Shown here: in pieces, positions 5,831-6,170 of the stretch
Layout: each line of letters opens with the position of its first letter
Numbering within the stretch: position 1 is the stretch's first letter
Assembly (NCBI GenBank): GCA_945861995.1
Contig: CAMAWZ010000149.1
Span: 1 to 6,170, forward strand
Length of the DNA: 6,170 bases
Reading direction: 5' to 3'
From: Pseudorhodobacter antarcticus
Lineage (GTDB): Bacteria > Pseudomonadota > Alphaproteobacteria > Rhodobacterales > Rhodobacteraceae
Notes under the pieces: model-generated
Database searches by the model: none
What the model was told of the DNA's origin: nothing
The model's input: the letters and a program-made list of their open reading frames with translations, nothing else
Program-made: the position numbers and the translations under genes

Positions 5831-5878
5831 GGTCGGTATCGCGAAGCGATGTTTTCGTTGCCTCCGACCGAGATTTTT
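5831..5878 (+). promoter_or_regulatory. leader hairpin with U-run before the channel-like gene (possible attenuator)
   Basis: The arms GGTCGG (5831-5836) and CCGACC (5864-5869) enclose a small inner hairpin, ATCGC-GAA-GCGAT (5838-5850). The closing arm is followed after 4 bases by TTTTT (5874-5878), ending about 40 bases before the start codon at 5919. There is no upstream plus-strand gene to terminate, so if real it would act in the leader of the downstream gene. The outer stem is short and its loop is large, so confidence is low. Confidence 0.3.
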
Positions 5879-5918
5879 AAGGTGGCAGTTCATTTCAAAA
5901 CAAAGGCGCATTTTGCGA

Positions 5919-6170
5919 ATGTTTAAATTTTTGTCGTCCGCCTTCGTTGCGGTCGTTCTTGCACTGGCGGTTTCAGGCACAGCTCTCGCGCAAACCGACA
6001 CTTCATCAATTTCTGAAAGCTCCGAACCTCTGCAAGTCGCTTTCGGTGCTTATGTATTACGGATATCCAACGTCTCACCCAAGGAAGGATCGGCTGATGT
6101 AGATATGTGGGTCTGGTTCCGGTGGAAAAACAGCGATCTTCGCCCCGATCTGACATTCGAAATCGCCAAC
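5919..6170 (+). CDS. secreted/membrane protein start, prokaryotic Cys-loop (pentameric ligand-gated channel-like) family, cut by window edge
   Basis: An open frame of 84 codons runs from ATG 5919 to the end of the window without a stop. Residues 1-24 form a Sec signal peptide: MFKF, a hydrophobic core, then TALA with likely cleavage before Q25. After a Ser-rich linker, residues 39-84 (from VAFGAYVLRIS through VDMWVWFRW to LTFEIAN) follow the pattern at the start of the extracellular beta-sandwich in bacterial relatives of pentameric ligand-gated ion channels. In those, a GxYVLxI strand is followed by a D-x-x-x-WFRW strand and an FE-x-x-N segment. Full family members continue to a four-helix membrane domain, which lies outside the window. 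The ribosome-binding site is weak, but the signal peptide fixes the start. Codon use includes TTA, ATA and GTA, rarer in the ugp genes, so it may have a different history. Family recognition is by pattern and is moderate. Confidence 0.65.
   Translation, partial: MFKFLSSAFVAVVLALAVSGTALAQTDTSSISESSEPLQVAFGAYVLRISNVSPKEGSADVDMWVWFRWKNSDLRPDLTFEIAN

Larger units (their letters stand above)
5507..5918. other. divergent intergenic region, no credible gene
   Basis: These 412 bases separate the minus-strand isomerase unit from the plus-strand channel-like gene and look more AT-rich than the flanking operons. They hold the PHO-box array near the left end, a weaker PHO-like repeat set and a hairpin near the right end (listed separately). 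The middle part (about 5600-5780) shows no RNA gene or recognisable coding sequence; open frames there translate to compositionally odd peptides without a convincing ribosome-binding site. Confidence 0.6.

Overview
The window looks like an alphaproteobacterial chromosome, most probably a marine Rhodobacterales (Roseobacter-type) bacterium. The evidence is the moderate to high GC codon use, the close match of the transporter proteins to remembered Rhodobacterales Ugp sequences, and the operon style. This assignment is by recognition only; no search was run.

Almost all coding is on the minus strand. Read in the direction of transcription (right to left), it begins with a two-gene unit: a TIM-barrel sugar phosphate isomerase/epimerase (5506-4688) joined by a 4-base ATGA overlap to a GpdQ-like metallophosphodiesterase (4691-3891). 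A perfect 12-bp hairpin follows (3843-3871). Next comes a complete sn-glycerol-3-phosphate ABC importer: ugpB, the periplasmic binding protein (3683-2358); ugpA (2259-1378) and ugpE (1367-438), the two permeases; and ugpC, the ATPase (428 to the window edge, cut). The ugpB-ugpA gap holds a stem-loop and a 19-bp tandem repeat. The ugpA-ugpE and ugpE-ugpC gaps are only 10 and 9 bases.

The functional theme is scavenging of phosphorus and carbon from deacylated phospholipids. UgpB-A-E-C would import glycerol-3-phosphate and perhaps glycerophosphodiesters. The cytoplasmic phosphodiesterase could split the diesters. The isomerase/epimerase may process a released moiety, but its substrate is unknown. 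In support, the promoter of the isomerase-phosphodiesterase pair carries four 11-bp-spaced units resembling PhoB half-sites (5548-5591), three of them matching 6 of 7 positions. A weaker site lies upstream of ugpB.

To the right of a 412-bp, visibly more AT-rich divergent intergenic region, a plus-strand gene begins at 5919 and runs off the window. It encodes a signal peptide followed by what looks like the start of a prokaryotic Cys-loop (pentameric ligand-gated channel-like) extracellular domain. It appears unrelated to the transport locus.
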